Of a stretch of 64,000 bases of DNA, positions 46,801 through 55,593 are shown piece by piece. Each line of letters begins with the position of its first letter. Within the stretch, counting starts at the first letter, position 1. The notes beneath the pieces are model-generated. The model was not told the origin of the DNA, did not search any database, and worked only from the letters and a program-made list of their open reading frames with translations. This stretch comes from Chitinimonas sp. BJYL2. Its GTDB lineage: Bacteria; Pseudomonadota; Gammaproteobacteria; Burkholderiales; Chitinimonadaceae. The position numbers and the translations under genes were made by a program. The stretch covers positions 744,001 through 808,000 of the forward strand of contig NZ_JANZKW010000002.1 in the NCBI RefSeq assembly GCF_027257935.1, in the 5' to 3' direction.

Positions 46801-47940
46801 ATGGCTGAAGACAGCGATCTAGAACGTACAGAAGACCCCAGTCCCCGAAGGCTGGAAGATGCGCGCGCCAAAGGGCAGATTGCACGCTCACAGGAGCTGG
46901 TTGCCTTCTCGGTATTGCTTGCCGGCTTGGGCAGCATCATGGCCATGGGTGGATCCATACTCGACGGCTTCAAGAAAATCTTTCGCGATACCCTGGTTTT
47001 TGATCGCGGCACCTTAGCCGATATGGATCTGGTCGTCGCCCGCTTCGCGCAGGCCTCCTGGGATGGCCTGATGATCGTGTTACCCGTGTCGGCCACCATC
47101 GCCGTTGCTGCCGTACTCGCTTCGATACTCCTGTCCGGCTGGCTGTTCACCTGGGATGCGGTCGCCCCCAAATTCAGCAAGCTCAATCCCATCAGCGGCA
47201 TTGGCCGCATGTTCTCGATCCGCTCGCTGGTCGAGATGAGCAAAGCCATTCTCAAGTCTGCACTGATTGGCGGTATCGCCGCCTTCACCATCTGGAGCGA
47301 ACGCGACGAGATTGCCCAACTAATCGTGATGCCCCCCTACGAGAGCCTCGCCTATCTGGTGGACATGATCGAAACCACCTTGTTGATCGTGGTGGGTTCG
47401 ATGATCGTGATCGTGCTGATCGATGTGCCCTATCAGCTGTGGGATTACAAACGCAACCTGCGCATGACCAAGGAAGAGGTCAAGCAGGAAAACAAGGAAT
47501 CCGACGGCGATCCCCATATCAAAGCCAAGATCCGCCAATTGCAGATGCAGGCGGCGCGTCAGCGCATGATGGCGGAAATCCCCAAGGCCAATGTCATTGT
47601 CACCAACCCTACCCACTACGCCGTCGCATTGCGCTACGACGAAAAAACCATGCAAGCACCGCAAGTGGTTGCCAAGGGTGCCTTTCTGCTGGCCGAGCGC
47701 ATCATCGAGATCGGCAAGGAAAACAAGGTACCCATCCTGCGCACCCCGCCATTGGCCCGGGCTTTGTACCACCACGCCGACCTAGGTCAGGACATCCCCA
47801 CGGCGCTGTACTCGGCCGTCGCGGAAGTGCTTGCCTACATCATGCAACTGACCAGTTTCCGCAAGTTTGGCGGGCACTCACCCACACTGAGCAGCACCCT
47901 GCCCGTGCCGCCCGAGCTGGACCCTGGCGGCGAAGCATAG
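46801..47940 (+). CDS. flhB: Flagellar type III secretion protein FlhB
   Basis: Protein of 379 residues: four transmembrane helices (about 30-50, 90-112, 140-165, 188-212) and a cytoplasmic domain with the autocleavage motif N269-P-T-H272, the same number as in E. coli FlhB. The N-terminus EDSDLERTEDPSPRRLEDARAKGQIARSQEL is the usual FlhB opening. It controls export-substrate switching in the flagellar basal body. No other flagellar gene is beside it, which is unusual: flhB normally neighbours flhA or the fli genes. It ends in a strong terminator. Confidence 0.95.
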   Translation: MAEDSDLERTEDPSPRRLEDARAKGQIARSQELVAFSVLLAGLGSIMAMGGSILDGFKKIFRDTLVFDRGTLADMDLVVARFAQASWDGLMIVLPVSATIAVAAVLASILLSGWLFTWDAVAPKFSKLNPISGIGRMFSIRSLVEMSKAILKSALIGGIAAFTIWSERDEIAQLIVMPPYESLAYLVDMIETTLLIVVGSMIVIVLIDVPYQLWDYKRNLRMTKEEVKQENKESDGDPHIKAKIRQLQMQAARQRMMAEIPKANVIVTNPTHYAVALRYDEKTMQAPQVVAKGAFLLAERIIEIGKENKVPILRTPPLARALYHHADLGQDIPTALYSAVAEVLAYIMQLTSFRKFGGHSPTLSSTLPVPPELDPGGEA

Positions 47941-47976
47941 CGACTCGCCCTGCGTTTATTGCTGCTGGTAGAAATA

Positions 47977-48017
47977 CCCAACAAAAAGCCCGTCACTTGG
48001 ACGGGCTTTTTGTTGGG
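47977..48017. terminator. Bidirectional terminator with extended 18-bp stem
   Basis: CCCAACAAAAAGCCCGTC - ACTTG - GACGGGCTTTTTGTTGGG: perfect 18-bp inverted repeat between convergent flhB and typA. It shares the outer CCCAACAAAAA / TTTTTGTTGGG arms with the terminator at 39701 but has a different core. Confidence 0.9.
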
Positions 48018-48031
48018 CTTGCCAGCGTGGC

Positions 48032-49849
48032 TCAGTTTTCCGAGGCACGCAGGGCGCGCTTGCGATCATGCTCATTCAGATGGCGCTTGCGAATACGGAT
48101 GCTCTGCGGCGTGATCTCAACCAGCTCGTCATCATCAATGAACTCCACCGCCGACTCCAGGGTCAGCTTGATCGGGGGGGTCAGACGTACGGCCTCATCA
48201 GTGCCCGATGCGCGGACGTTGGTCAGCTGCTTGCCCTTGATGGGGTTGACGATCAGATCATTGTCGCGCGAGTGGATGCCGATGATCATGCCTTCATACA
48301 GCTTGTCGCCGGGGCTCACGAACATACGGCCGCGGTCTTCCAGCTTCCACAGCGCATAGGCGACCGCTTCGCCGTTATCCTGCGAGATCAGTACGCCATT
48401 GTGACGGCCAGGCATATCCGGCTTGGTCGGTGCGTAGTCGTCGAACACATGGCTCATCAGGCCGGTACCACGCGTCATGGTCATGAAGTCGGACTGGAAG
48501 CCGATCAGGCCACGGGCAGGGATATGGTATTCGAGACGGGTACGGCCCTGGCCATCCGATTCCATATTGGTCAGCTCGCCGCGGCGACGACCGATTTCTT
48601 CCATGATGCCGCCCTGGTGTTCATCTTCCAGGTCGATGGTCAGGTTTTCGTACGGCTCGCACTTCACGCCGTTGATTTCCTTGTACACCACGCGCGGCTT
48701 GGCCACGGCCATTTCAAAGCCTTCGCGACGCATGCTTTCCAGCAGGATGGTGAGGTGCAGCTCGCCACGACCGGAAACACGGAACACATCGGCATCCGCC
48801 GTATCTTCCACACGCAGGGCCACGTTGGTCAGCAGTTCCTTGTTCAGGCGATCGCGAATCTGGCGCGAGGTGACGAACTTGCCCTCGGTGCCGGCCAGCG
48901 GCGAGGTATTGACCATGAAGTCCATGGTCAGGGTCGGCTCGTCCACACCCAGTACAGGCAAACCAACCGGGTTTTCCTTGTCACAAATGGTGACACCGAT
49001 ACCGATATCGTCGAGACCCGAAATGATGATGATGTCACCGGCTTCGGCACCGTCGACCGGCACACGTTCCAGACCCTTGAAACCGAGAACCTGGTTGATG
49101 CGGCCGGTTGCCACCTGCTCGTCATGGTTCATCACCACGACTTGCTGGCCCGGCTTGATACGACCGTTGATCACCTTGCCTACGCCAAGACGGCCAGTGT
49201 AGGTCGAGTAATCCAGTGCGGCCAGTTGCAGCTGCAAGGGGGCATTGGCATCACCGGGCGGGGTGGGCACATGCTTGAGCACGGTTTCGAACAGCGGACG
49301 CATATTGTCCGAGGTCTCATCCAGGTTCAGCTTGGCAAAGCCATTGAGGCCAGACGCATAAATGATGGGGAAATCGAGTTGCTCGTCGGTTGCGCCGAGA
49401 CGGTCGAACAGATCGAAGGTCTGGTCCAGCACCCAGTCAGGGCGCGCACCGGGGCGGTCAACCTTGTTGATCACGACGATAGGACGCAGACCCAAAGCCA
49501 GTGCCTTCTTGGTCACGAAGCGGGTTTGCGGCATCGGGCCTTCTACGGCATCCACCAGCAGCAGCACGCCATCGACCATGCCGAGCACACGCTCGACTTC
49601 ACCGCCAAAGTCGGCGTGACCGGGGGTGTCGACGATATTGATATGCGTGCCTTCGTAATCAATCGCCGTGTTCTTGGCCAGAATCGTGATGCCACGCTCC
49701 TTCTCAAGATCGTTGCTGTCCATCACGCGTTCATCAACCTGCTGGTTGTCGCGGAAGGTGCCAGACTGGCGAAGGAGTTGGTCAACCAGGGTCGTCTTGC
49801 CGTGGTCAACGTGGGCGATAATGGCGATATTACGGAGGGCGCGGGACAT
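48032..49849 (-). CDS. typA: Ribosome-associated GTPase TypA/BipA
   Basis: Translational GTPase of 605 residues: [20 protein letters not shown] (G1), [13 protein letters not shown] (G2), [18 protein letters not shown] (G3) and [16 protein letters not shown] (G4), followed by EF-G-like domains III and V and the specific C-terminal domain. Affects ribosome assembly at low temperature and stress. Length is full. Monocistronic, divergent from the helicase gene. Confidence 0.97.
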   Translation of the reverse strand: MSRALRNIAIIAHVDHGKTTLVDQLLRQSGTFRDNQQVDERVMDSNDLEKERGITILAKNTAIDYEGTHINIVDTPGHADFGGEVERVLGMVDGVLLLVDAVEGPMPQTRFVTKKALALGLRPIVVINKVDRPGARPDWVLDQTFDLFDRLGATDEQLDFPIIYASGLNGFAKLNLDETSDNMRPLFETVLKHVPTPPGDANAPLQLQLAALDYSTYTGRLGVGKVINGRIKPGQQVVVMNHDEQVATGRINQVLGFKGLERVPVDGAEAGDIIIISGLDDIGIGVTICDKENPVGLPVLGVDEPTLTMDFMVNTSPLAGTEGKFVTSRQIRDRLNKELLTNVALRVEDTADADVFRVSGRGELHLTILLESMRREGFEMAVAKPRVVYKEINGVKCEPYENLTIDLEDEHQGGIMEEIGRRRGELTNMESDGQGRTRLEYHIPARGLIGFQSDFMTMTRGTGLMSHVFDDYAPTKPDMPGRHNGVLISQDNGEAVAYALWKLEDRGRMFVSPGDKLYEGMIIGIHSRDNDLIVNPIKGKQLTNVRASGTDEAVRLTPPIKLTLESAVEFIDDDELVEITPQSIRIRKRHLNEHDRKRALRASEN

Positions 49850-49924
49850 GGAATGCCTGTCTTGTCGTCAGATGCGAAAGCGGACGATTCTAGCACGACC
49901 ACCCTGCCGCACTGCACAAACCAT

Positions 49925-49953
49925 TTGAATTTTTCTTTTGTTTTCAGCATAAT
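49925..49953 (+). promoter_or_regulatory. Sigma-70 promoter of the helicase gene
   Basis: TTGAAT (49925-49930) - 17 T-rich bases - CATAAT (49948-49953). The predicted start near 49960 gives a leader of about 330 nt. A perfect 7-bp inverted repeat GTTGCAC / GTGCAAC (49961-49967 and 49977-49983) would form a 5'-terminal stem-loop. Confidence 0.6.
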
Positions 49954-49960
49954 GCGCTCC

Positions 49961-50290
49961 GTTGCACTGATTCAGGGTGCAACTCATCGATCTCTGACCT
50001 CCGCGCCCTTGCCTTCGCAACGTGATTGGCGCACTGCTTGGTTAGCGTCGATGCAGGCGCTGCCGATCCGCATACCAGCCAAGCAACCGGCCCCTTGCCG
50101 ATCTCAGCCATCGCAGCCCACCGATTTTGCGGTTGGGCTTATTTTGTAAATTACGAATCTACGCGCTTGCCGCATCGGACGGGTTTTGCCTGTCGGCCCA
50201 GCTTCACGGGGTTAATTGTGCTTGGCGGCTGTGCTCGGGTTCGTACGCTTTCCTTTCCAACGACCCGGAAAGCACCACCAGGAAACCGCC
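49961..50290 (+). promoter_or_regulatory. Long 5' leader of the helicase gene with candidate attenuator
   Basis: About 330 nt without an ORF between the promoter and the TTG start. It begins with a stem-loop (49961-49983) and contains a terminator-like hairpin AGCCCACCG - ATTTTG - CGGTTGGGCT (50115-50138, one bulged T) followed by TATTTTGT (50139-50147). Long regulated leaders are known for cold-induced RNA helicase genes in Proteobacteria; the regulatory role here is inferred. Confidence 0.5.
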
Positions 50291-52150
50291 TTGACTCAAG
50301 TCACCTTCGCCGACCTCGGCCTTGCTCAACCTATTCTCGATACCGTCATCAGCTCGGGTTACACCGAACCCACCCCCGTACAAGCCGCCACCATCCCCCT
50401 GCTGCTGCAGCGCCGCGATGTGATGGCATCGGCTGCCACCGGCACCGGCAAGACCGCTGCTTTCATGTTGCCCGCCCTGCACCTGCTGACCGAAAAGTCG
50501 GAAAAGCCGGGTCGCGGCCCGCGTGTTCTGGTGCTGTCGCCGACGCGCGAACTGGCCGGCCAGATCAAGGCCGCTGCAGAAACCTACGGCAAGCAACTGC
50601 GCCACGCCAAGGTGGTCAGCATCGTGGGTGGCATGCCTTACCCCCTGCAGATCAAGCTGCTGGCCAACCCGTTTGAAATCCTCGTCGCCACCCCGGGTCG
50701 TCTGATCGACCTGATGGACCGCGGCCGTATCGATCTCTCGCGCCTGGAAATGCTGGTGCTCGACGAGGCTGACCGCATGCTGGATCTGGGCTTCCGTGAC
50801 GATATCGCCCTGATCGCCGAGAAGCTGCCGAAGGAGCGCGTGACCGCTCTGTTTTCGGCGACGCTGGATGGCGAGATTCTCAAGATCGGCCAATCGCTGC
50901 TGAACAACCCCGAGCGCATCGAAATCGCCCCGCCACCGCGTCGCGAAGAACAGATCCTCGAAAAGCTGCATTACGCCGATGACATCGGTCACAAGACCCG
51001 TCTGCTGGATCGCATCCTGGAAGACGACGCCGTCGGCCAGGCCATCATCTTCACCGCCACCAAGATCGACGCCGGTGATCTGGCCGACCGTCTGCTGGGC
51101 CAAGGCAAGAAGGCCGCCGCCCTGCACGGCGACATGCCCCAGCGCGAACGCAACCGCACGCTGACTCGCCTCAAGCAAGGCGAAGTCGATGTGCTGGTCG
51201 CCACCGACGTAGCCGCCCGCGGTATCGACGTGGCTGGCATTACCCACGTGGTGAACTTCGATCTGCCCAAGTTCGCTGAAGACTACGTTCACCGCATTGG
51301 TCGTACCGGCCGCGCTGGTCGCGACGGTATTGCCATCTCCTTTGCCGCCCGCCACGAAGTCCCGGCGCTGCGTCGCATCGAGAAGTTCATCGGCCGCAAG
51401 CTGAATCCGTATCAGATGGAAGGCCTCGAAGCCCGCTTTGAGCCGCGCGCCGGCTCGGGCATGGGTGCTGGTGGCAACAAGCGCCCTGGTGGCAGCCGTG
51501 ATGGCCGCCCCAACAAGTTTGCCGATAGCAGCCGCCCCGGTAACGGTGGTCCCAAGAAGCCTTGGGGCGATCGCCCCGCCGGCAACCGCGAAGGCTTTGG
51601 CAATCGTGAAGGCTTTGGCAACCGCGATAACGCCGGTAGCCGTGAGGGCTTCGGCAACCGCGAAGGCGCGGGTAACCGTGACGGTTTCGCCAAGCGCGAA
51701 GGTTTCGGTAACCGTGATAACGCCGGCAACCGCGGCGGCTTCGGTCAGCCACGCGAAGGCCAAGGCAATCGCGACAACTTCGGCAACCGTGAAGGCTTCG
51801 GCAACCGCAGCAGCTTTGGTGCCCGTGACGACAACTTCGGCAATCGTCGCCCCGCCGGCGGCACCCGCGGTCCGGTCGAGCGCAAGGTGTTTGGTCGCGA
51901 TGACAACTTCGGCAACCGTGCCCCGCGCGTGAACCGCGCTGACTTCAAGGGTCTGGAAACCGACTCGACGGTCTATGCCGAGCAACCGCGTCTGACCCTG
52001 CACAGCCAGTTTGACACCAAGGGCAAGGGTGGCAATCGTGGTGGTAAGCCGGTTGATGGCAACCGCGCTGGCAATGGCAACCGTGCCGGCAACGGCGCAC
52101 CCAAGCGCACCGCTCCGCGCGCCGGCTATGGTCGTCCTGATTTCGAGTAA
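50291..52150 (+). CDS. rhlE: DEAD-box RNA helicase, RhlE type, with GNR-repeat tail
   Basis: Protein of 619 residues from the TTG start, which has AGGAAA 6-9 bp upstream and gives (M)TQVTFADLGL, the normal DEAD-box opening; a TTG 25 codons further up is less likely. Helicase motifs: Q motif (GYTEPTPVQAATIP), I (ASAATGTGKT), Ia (PTRELAGQ), II (VLDEADRMLD), III (SAT), V and VI (VHRIGRTGRAGRDG). After about residue 380 comes a low-complexity tail of GNREGF/GNRDNA-type hexads, basic and Gly-rich, probably RNA-binding. Family members unwind short RNA duplexes in ribosome assembly and mRNA decay. RhlE is the likely subfamily; other DEAD subfamilies cannot be fully excluded. Confidence 0.9.
   Translation: MTQVTFADLGLAQPILDTVISSGYTEPTPVQAATIPLLLQRRDVMASAATGTGKTAAFMLPALHLLTEKSEKPGRGPRVLVLSPTRELAGQIKAAAETYGKQLRHAKVVSIVGGMPYPLQIKLLANPFEILVATPGRLIDLMDRGRIDLSRLEMLVLDEADRMLDLGFRDDIALIAEKLPKERVTALFSATLDGEILKIGQSLLNNPERIEIAPPPRREEQILEKLHYADDIGHKTRLLDRILEDDAVGQAIIFTATKIDAGDLADRLLGQGKKAAALHGDMPQRERNRTLTRLKQGEVDVLVATDVAARGIDVAGITHVVNFDLPKFAEDYVHRIGRTGRAGRDGIAISFAARHEVPALRRIEKFIGRKLNPYQMEGLEARFEPRAGSGMGAGGNKRPGGSRDGRPNKFADSSRPGNGGPKKPWGDRPAGNREGFGNREGFGNRDNAGSREGFGNREGAGNRDGFAKREGFGNRDNAGNRGGFGQPREGQGNRDNFGNREGFGNRSSFGARDDNFGNRRPAGGTRGPVERKVFGRDDNFGNRAPRVNRADFKGLETDSTVYAEQPRLTLHSQFDTKGKGGNRGGKPVDGNRAGNGNRAGNGAPKRTAPRAGYGRPDFE
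51581..51852 (+). repeat. Tandem hexapeptide-coding repeat (GNREGF-like)
   Basis: About 270 bp encoding roughly fifteen imperfect copies of a six-residue unit Gly-Asn-Arg-(Glu/Asp)-(Gly/Asn)-(Phe/Ala), for example GNREGF, GNRDNA and GNRSSF. DNA units are 18 bp and similar (GGCAACCGCGAAGGCTTT-type). Shorter GNR copies continue to 52100. Such repeats can gain or lose units by slippage. Confidence 0.85.
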
Positions 52151-52170
52151 GTCTGCGACGTCATGGATAC

Positions 52171-52201
52171 AAAAAGCCACGCCTTAGGGCGTGGCTTTTT
52201 T
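52171..52201. terminator. Terminator of the helicase gene
   Basis: AAAAAGCCACGCC - TTAG - GGCGTGGCTTTTT, perfect 13-bp stem and T-run, 20 bp after the stop. Confidence 0.92.
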
Positions 52202-52410
52202 GTTTGCGCATGCCCCGTCTGATACGCCATCAGAACAAGCGCGCCGATCGGCAGGCATCCCCGGAAAACCGCGCGGATATTCAGGCGCAGCACATCCGTA
52301 TTGATTATATTAAATGCGCAACTTGCCAGCTGATCCGCCACGCAGAGGGACGGGGAGCCGGCGGCTGTATTCCGTTGCACCAATAAATCCAATACTGCGG
52401 GAGTGCCAAC

Positions 52411-54036
52411 ATGACATTGCGAGCCAAACTGATCGGTCTGGTCGCCGGACTGATTGCCCTGATGGTGATGCTAGCCATCTCCAGCCTGATGACGCTGGCG
52501 GCGACCAATGAGGACTTCGCCTCAACCTATAACGATCGCATCGTGCCGCTCAAGCAGCTCAAAGTGGTTGCTGACATGTATGCCGTCAATATCGTCGATA
52601 CGACCCACAAGCTGAACCACCAAAGCATGGACCCGGCCGCTGCGCAGGCCAGCTACGCCGCGGCCAAGGCTGGTATCTCCGAGCAATGGAAGGCCTACAC
52701 CGCCACCAAGCTGACGGACGAGGAAAAAGTATTGGTGAGCCGTGCCGAAACGGCAATGGCCAAGGCAGACGAATTGGTACGCCAGCTCGAAGCCAAAACA
52801 GCGGCCAAGGATATGGCAGGTATCGATACACTGGCCAGGCAACAGCTCTACCCCGTGATCGACCCCGTCTCCACGGCCATCTCCGAACTGGTGGACCTGC
52901 AGTTGCGTGAGGCCAAGAAGGGTTTTGACACGGCCCAGGAAGACTATGCCAGCGTGCGCACCTGGACGGTCATCAAGCTGTTTGTCGCACTGGCACTGGG
53001 TATTGGTGTGGCATTCTGGATCGTCACCACCATGAATACCAAGATCTCGACGCTGAACCGGATCATGCGGCAGGCGCGAGATAACAACGACCTCACCTTG
53101 CGTATCCCGCAGCACAATCAGGATGAGATCGATAGCGTTGCGCGTGCTTACAACGCGCTAGCCGACAATATGCAGTCCCTGATCCGCACGGTCGCCGTTG
53201 CCGTCGATTCCGTGAATGGCGAGGCAGAACAGCTGGCCAGCACTTCCGAGCAGGTAGCCCAAGCTACCAATCTGGGTTCTGAAGCCACCAGCTCCATGGC
53301 AGCGGCAGTGGAAGAAGTGACGGTCAGCATTGCGCACGTCGCCGACAGCGCCAAGGAGGCGCACGAAGTTGGCGAGGCCAGCAGGCTGATGGCACAACAA
53401 GGTGGCGCGCAGATTCAGGCTACCATCGAGCGCATCCATGCCATCGACGGCGCCGTCGCCTCGACTGCCGACAAGGTCACGGCGCTGGGTAAGGATGCGG
53501 AGCGCATTACCAGCGTGGTCAGCGTCATCAAGGATGTGGCCGACCAGACCAATCTGCTGGCGCTCAACGCCGCCATCGAGGCCGCCCGTGCTGGCGAACA
53601 AGGCCGTGGTTTTGCAGTGGTGGCTGATGAAGTCCGCAAACTCGCAGAGCGCACCGCCAATGCCACGGTCGACATCCAGAACATGGTCGGTCAGATCGGC
53701 GCCAATAGTCAGCAGGCTGTGGCCGCTATTGCCGCTACGGTAGAACGTGCCCATGAGTGCGCCATGCTCGCCAGCGAGGCCGGCAGCGCCATTGCATCGA
53801 TTACACGGGATGTGGATGCCGGAGAGCATGCCGTTGCCGTGATCGCGGAGGCGCTGAACGAACACAAGGCAGGGACCCAGCAGATTGCCCAGCAGGTTGA
53901 ACGGGTTGCGCAGATTACCGAAGAAAACACCGCGGCCGTAGCAACAATGAGCCAGACCGCGACCAATCTTGGCGACCTTACCCGCCGTTTGCATGCCGAG
54001 ATCCGTCGCTTCCGCTACGACGCAGGTGGTGCATGA
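52411..54036 (+). CDS. Methyl-accepting chemotaxis protein
   Basis: Protein of 541 residues: transmembrane helices at about 8-30 and 188-208 around a periplasmic four-helix-bundle sensor of about 155 residues (4HB_MCP type), a HAMP domain (about 210-262), and a cytoplasmic signalling domain with the hairpin tip [29 protein letters not shown]-type sequence at about residue 372-402. It should signal to CheA through CheW encoded elsewhere. No C-terminal CheR-binding pentapeptide is seen. It overlaps the next receptor gene by ATGA. Confidence 0.93.
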   Translation: MTLRAKLIGLVAGLIALMVMLAISSLMTLAATNEDFASTYNDRIVPLKQLKVVADMYAVNIVDTTHKLNHQSMDPAAAQASYAAAKAGISEQWKAYTATKLTDEEKVLVSRAETAMAKADELVRQLEAKTAAKDMAGIDTLARQQLYPVIDPVSTAISELVDLQLREAKKGFDTAQEDYASVRTWTVIKLFVALALGIGVAFWIVTTMNTKISTLNRIMRQARDNNDLTLRIPQHNQDEIDSVARAYNALADNMQSLIRTVAVAVDSVNGEAEQLASTSEQVAQATNLGSEATSSMAAAVEEVTVSIAHVADSAKEAHEVGEASRLMAQQGGAQIQATIERIHAIDGAVASTADKVTALGKDAERITSVVSVIKDVADQTNLLALNAAIEAARAGEQGRGFAVVADEVRKLAERTANATVDIQNMVGQIGANSQQAVAAIAATVERAHECAMLASEAGSAIASITRDVDAGEHAVAVIAEALNEHKAGTQQIAQQVERVAQITEENTAAVATMSQTATNLGDLTRRLHAEIRRFRYDAGGA

Positions 54037-55556
54037 ACCTGAGTCGTCGCTGGTCGCTCAAGCGCAGCCTGCTGATCTCTCTGCTCATTCTCGTTGGTGG
54101 GCAGATTGTCCTGCTCTGGCTTGCCGCCAGTCAGGCAAACAGGCTGATGGTGGGCGGGCCTATCTACCGCGATATCAAACAGGCTCAGGATCTGGTGGCA
54201 GATATCCTGCCACCGCCGGCCTACCTGGTCGAAACCCATCTGCTTGCCCACGAACTGGAGGCCTCTCCGGACCCCCAACGCATCGGCAAAGTAAAAGCGG
54301 CCATTGCGACGTATCGCGAACGGCTGGCCTACTGGCGTAACAGTTCGCTTCCCAAACGTGTGCTGGACCCTATGCTGCTGCGTGCCGAGCCGGCGGCAGA
54401 AGCCTATATCACCCTGCTGCAGACCGAGTATCTGCCCGCGTTGACACTGGATGACCGGGACAAGATTGCCGTGCTGCTGCGCACGCTCGACAAGCGCTTT
54501 GCCGAGCATCGTGCAGGCGTGGAATTGGCCGTCAATGCGGCCCGCGAATTCCAGGAAAACGAAGAAGCCCGGGCGCAAAAGGAGATCGCGCAGGCCAGAG
54601 AGGTCGTGCTGCTGGTCAGCGGGCTCAGCGTATTGGCACTGATCATTGCGGGCTGGATTGCCTGGCGACGCTTGCAAGGCATACTCGGTGGCGAACCCGT
54701 ACAGGTCCAGACTGCGCTGAGCAGCATGGCTGGCGGGGATCTCTCGCGTCTGCCCGATGAAATGGGTGTGAACGAAGGCAGCATTGCGCACGGTATCGTC
54801 CAGTTGCGGGAGCGACTGATGGCGGTGCTGCAGGAGATCCAGTCCGACAGCCTGACACTCGAAGCCCACGCCGCAGAGGTTGCCGCCTCGACCGAACACC
54901 TGCAGCGGCAGAGCACCACGCTGGCGACCGCCTTATCGTCTGCGGTCGCCGCCTTGGAGCAGGTCCGGTTCGGCCTAGGCCATACGCGCGCTTCAGCCGC
55001 GGAGAACATGAGCCGCGCCACGCTCACCAGAGAATCCGTTCAGCATGGTGTGACCCTGGTGGAAGCCGTGGGACTGGAGATGCAGAAGATCGCCGGCCTT
55101 TTAAGGCTGATGGACGACATTGCTTACCAGACTAATATGCTCTCGCTCAATGCCACCATTGAAGCCGCACGGGCAGGTCAGCATGGCAAGGGGTTTGCAG
55201 TCGTGGCCAACGAGGTGCGCAAGCTGGCGCAGCGCAGCCAGATCGCGGCCAACGAAGTAGGCGCCGTCAGCGCCCATATCCTGTCCATGTCCGGCGAGGC
55301 AAGCAAGGTGTTCCGCAAGCTGCGCGTCGCCGCCGAGGAGGCAGTGGTACGAGGCAGCGAAGTGGCACAGGCGACAGAACTGCAGGCGGACGGCACCAAC
55401 CATATCGCCGAGTCTATCAGCGGGTTTGCCGCATCCTCACAAAGCGCCAGCGCAGCCGCCGAAGAACTGGCGGCGATGGCAGAGCAGCTCAGCATCATGG
55501 CCGAAAGCTTGCGGGAGCAGACAAGCTACTTCCGGATGCCGGCCCCCCGCAGCTGA
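54033..55556 (+). CDS. Second methyl-accepting chemotaxis-type receptor
   Basis: Protein of 507 residues in a 4-bp overlap with the preceding receptor gene. Transmembrane helices at about 11-31 and 193-213 flank a periplasmic helical region of about 160 residues starting [34 protein letters not shown], unlike that of its neighbour. The HAMP region is weakly conserved. The signalling tip is conserved: [23 protein letters not shown]. The receptor pair probably works in the same array and may sense related signals. No che gene is adjacent. Confidence 0.9.
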   Translation: MNLSRRWSLKRSLLISLLILVGGQIVLLWLAASQANRLMVGGPIYRDIKQAQDLVADILPPPAYLVETHLLAHELEASPDPQRIGKVKAAIATYRERLAYWRNSSLPKRVLDPMLLRAEPAAEAYITLLQTEYLPALTLDDRDKIAVLLRTLDKRFAEHRAGVELAVNAAREFQENEEARAQKEIAQAREVVLLVSGLSVLALIIAGWIAWRRLQGILGGEPVQVQTALSSMAGGDLSRLPDEMGVNEGSIAHGIVQLRERLMAVLQEIQSDSLTLEAHAAEVAASTEHLQRQSTTLATALSSAVAALEQVRFGLGHTRASAAENMSRATLTRESVQHGVTLVEAVGLEMQKIAGLLRLMDDIAYQTNMLSLNATIEAARAGQHGKGFAVVANEVRKLAQRSQIAANEVGAVSAHILSMSGEASKVFRKLRVAAEEAVVRGSEVAQATELQADGTNHIAESISGFAASSQSASAAAEELAAMAEQLSIMAESLREQTSYFRMPAPRS

Positions 55557-55593
55557 GCAGGCTTGCGTTATCGGCTCTGGCCGAGCTGTTGGT

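Noticed and set aside
48068-50149. Plus-strand frame of about 690 codons opposite typA
   Set aside because: Shadow of typA; composition (His/Gln/Asp-rich) is unlike a real protein and the 3' part runs into the helicase leader.
50204-52180. Minus-strand frame of about 650 codons opposite the helicase gene
   Set aside because: Ala/Val/Thr-rich low-complexity translation caused by the GNR repeat DNA and codon bias; no family features.
52301-52330. Sigma-28 promoter for the chemoreceptor operon (TAAA near 52309, GCTGATCC-like -10)
   Set aside because: Spacing is one base short and the -10 matches the consensus poorly.
52204-52386. Possible 60-residue protein before the first chemoreceptor
   Set aside because: No ribosome binding site, basic unstructured sequence, and it starts right behind the helicase terminator; more likely the receptor gene's promoter region.
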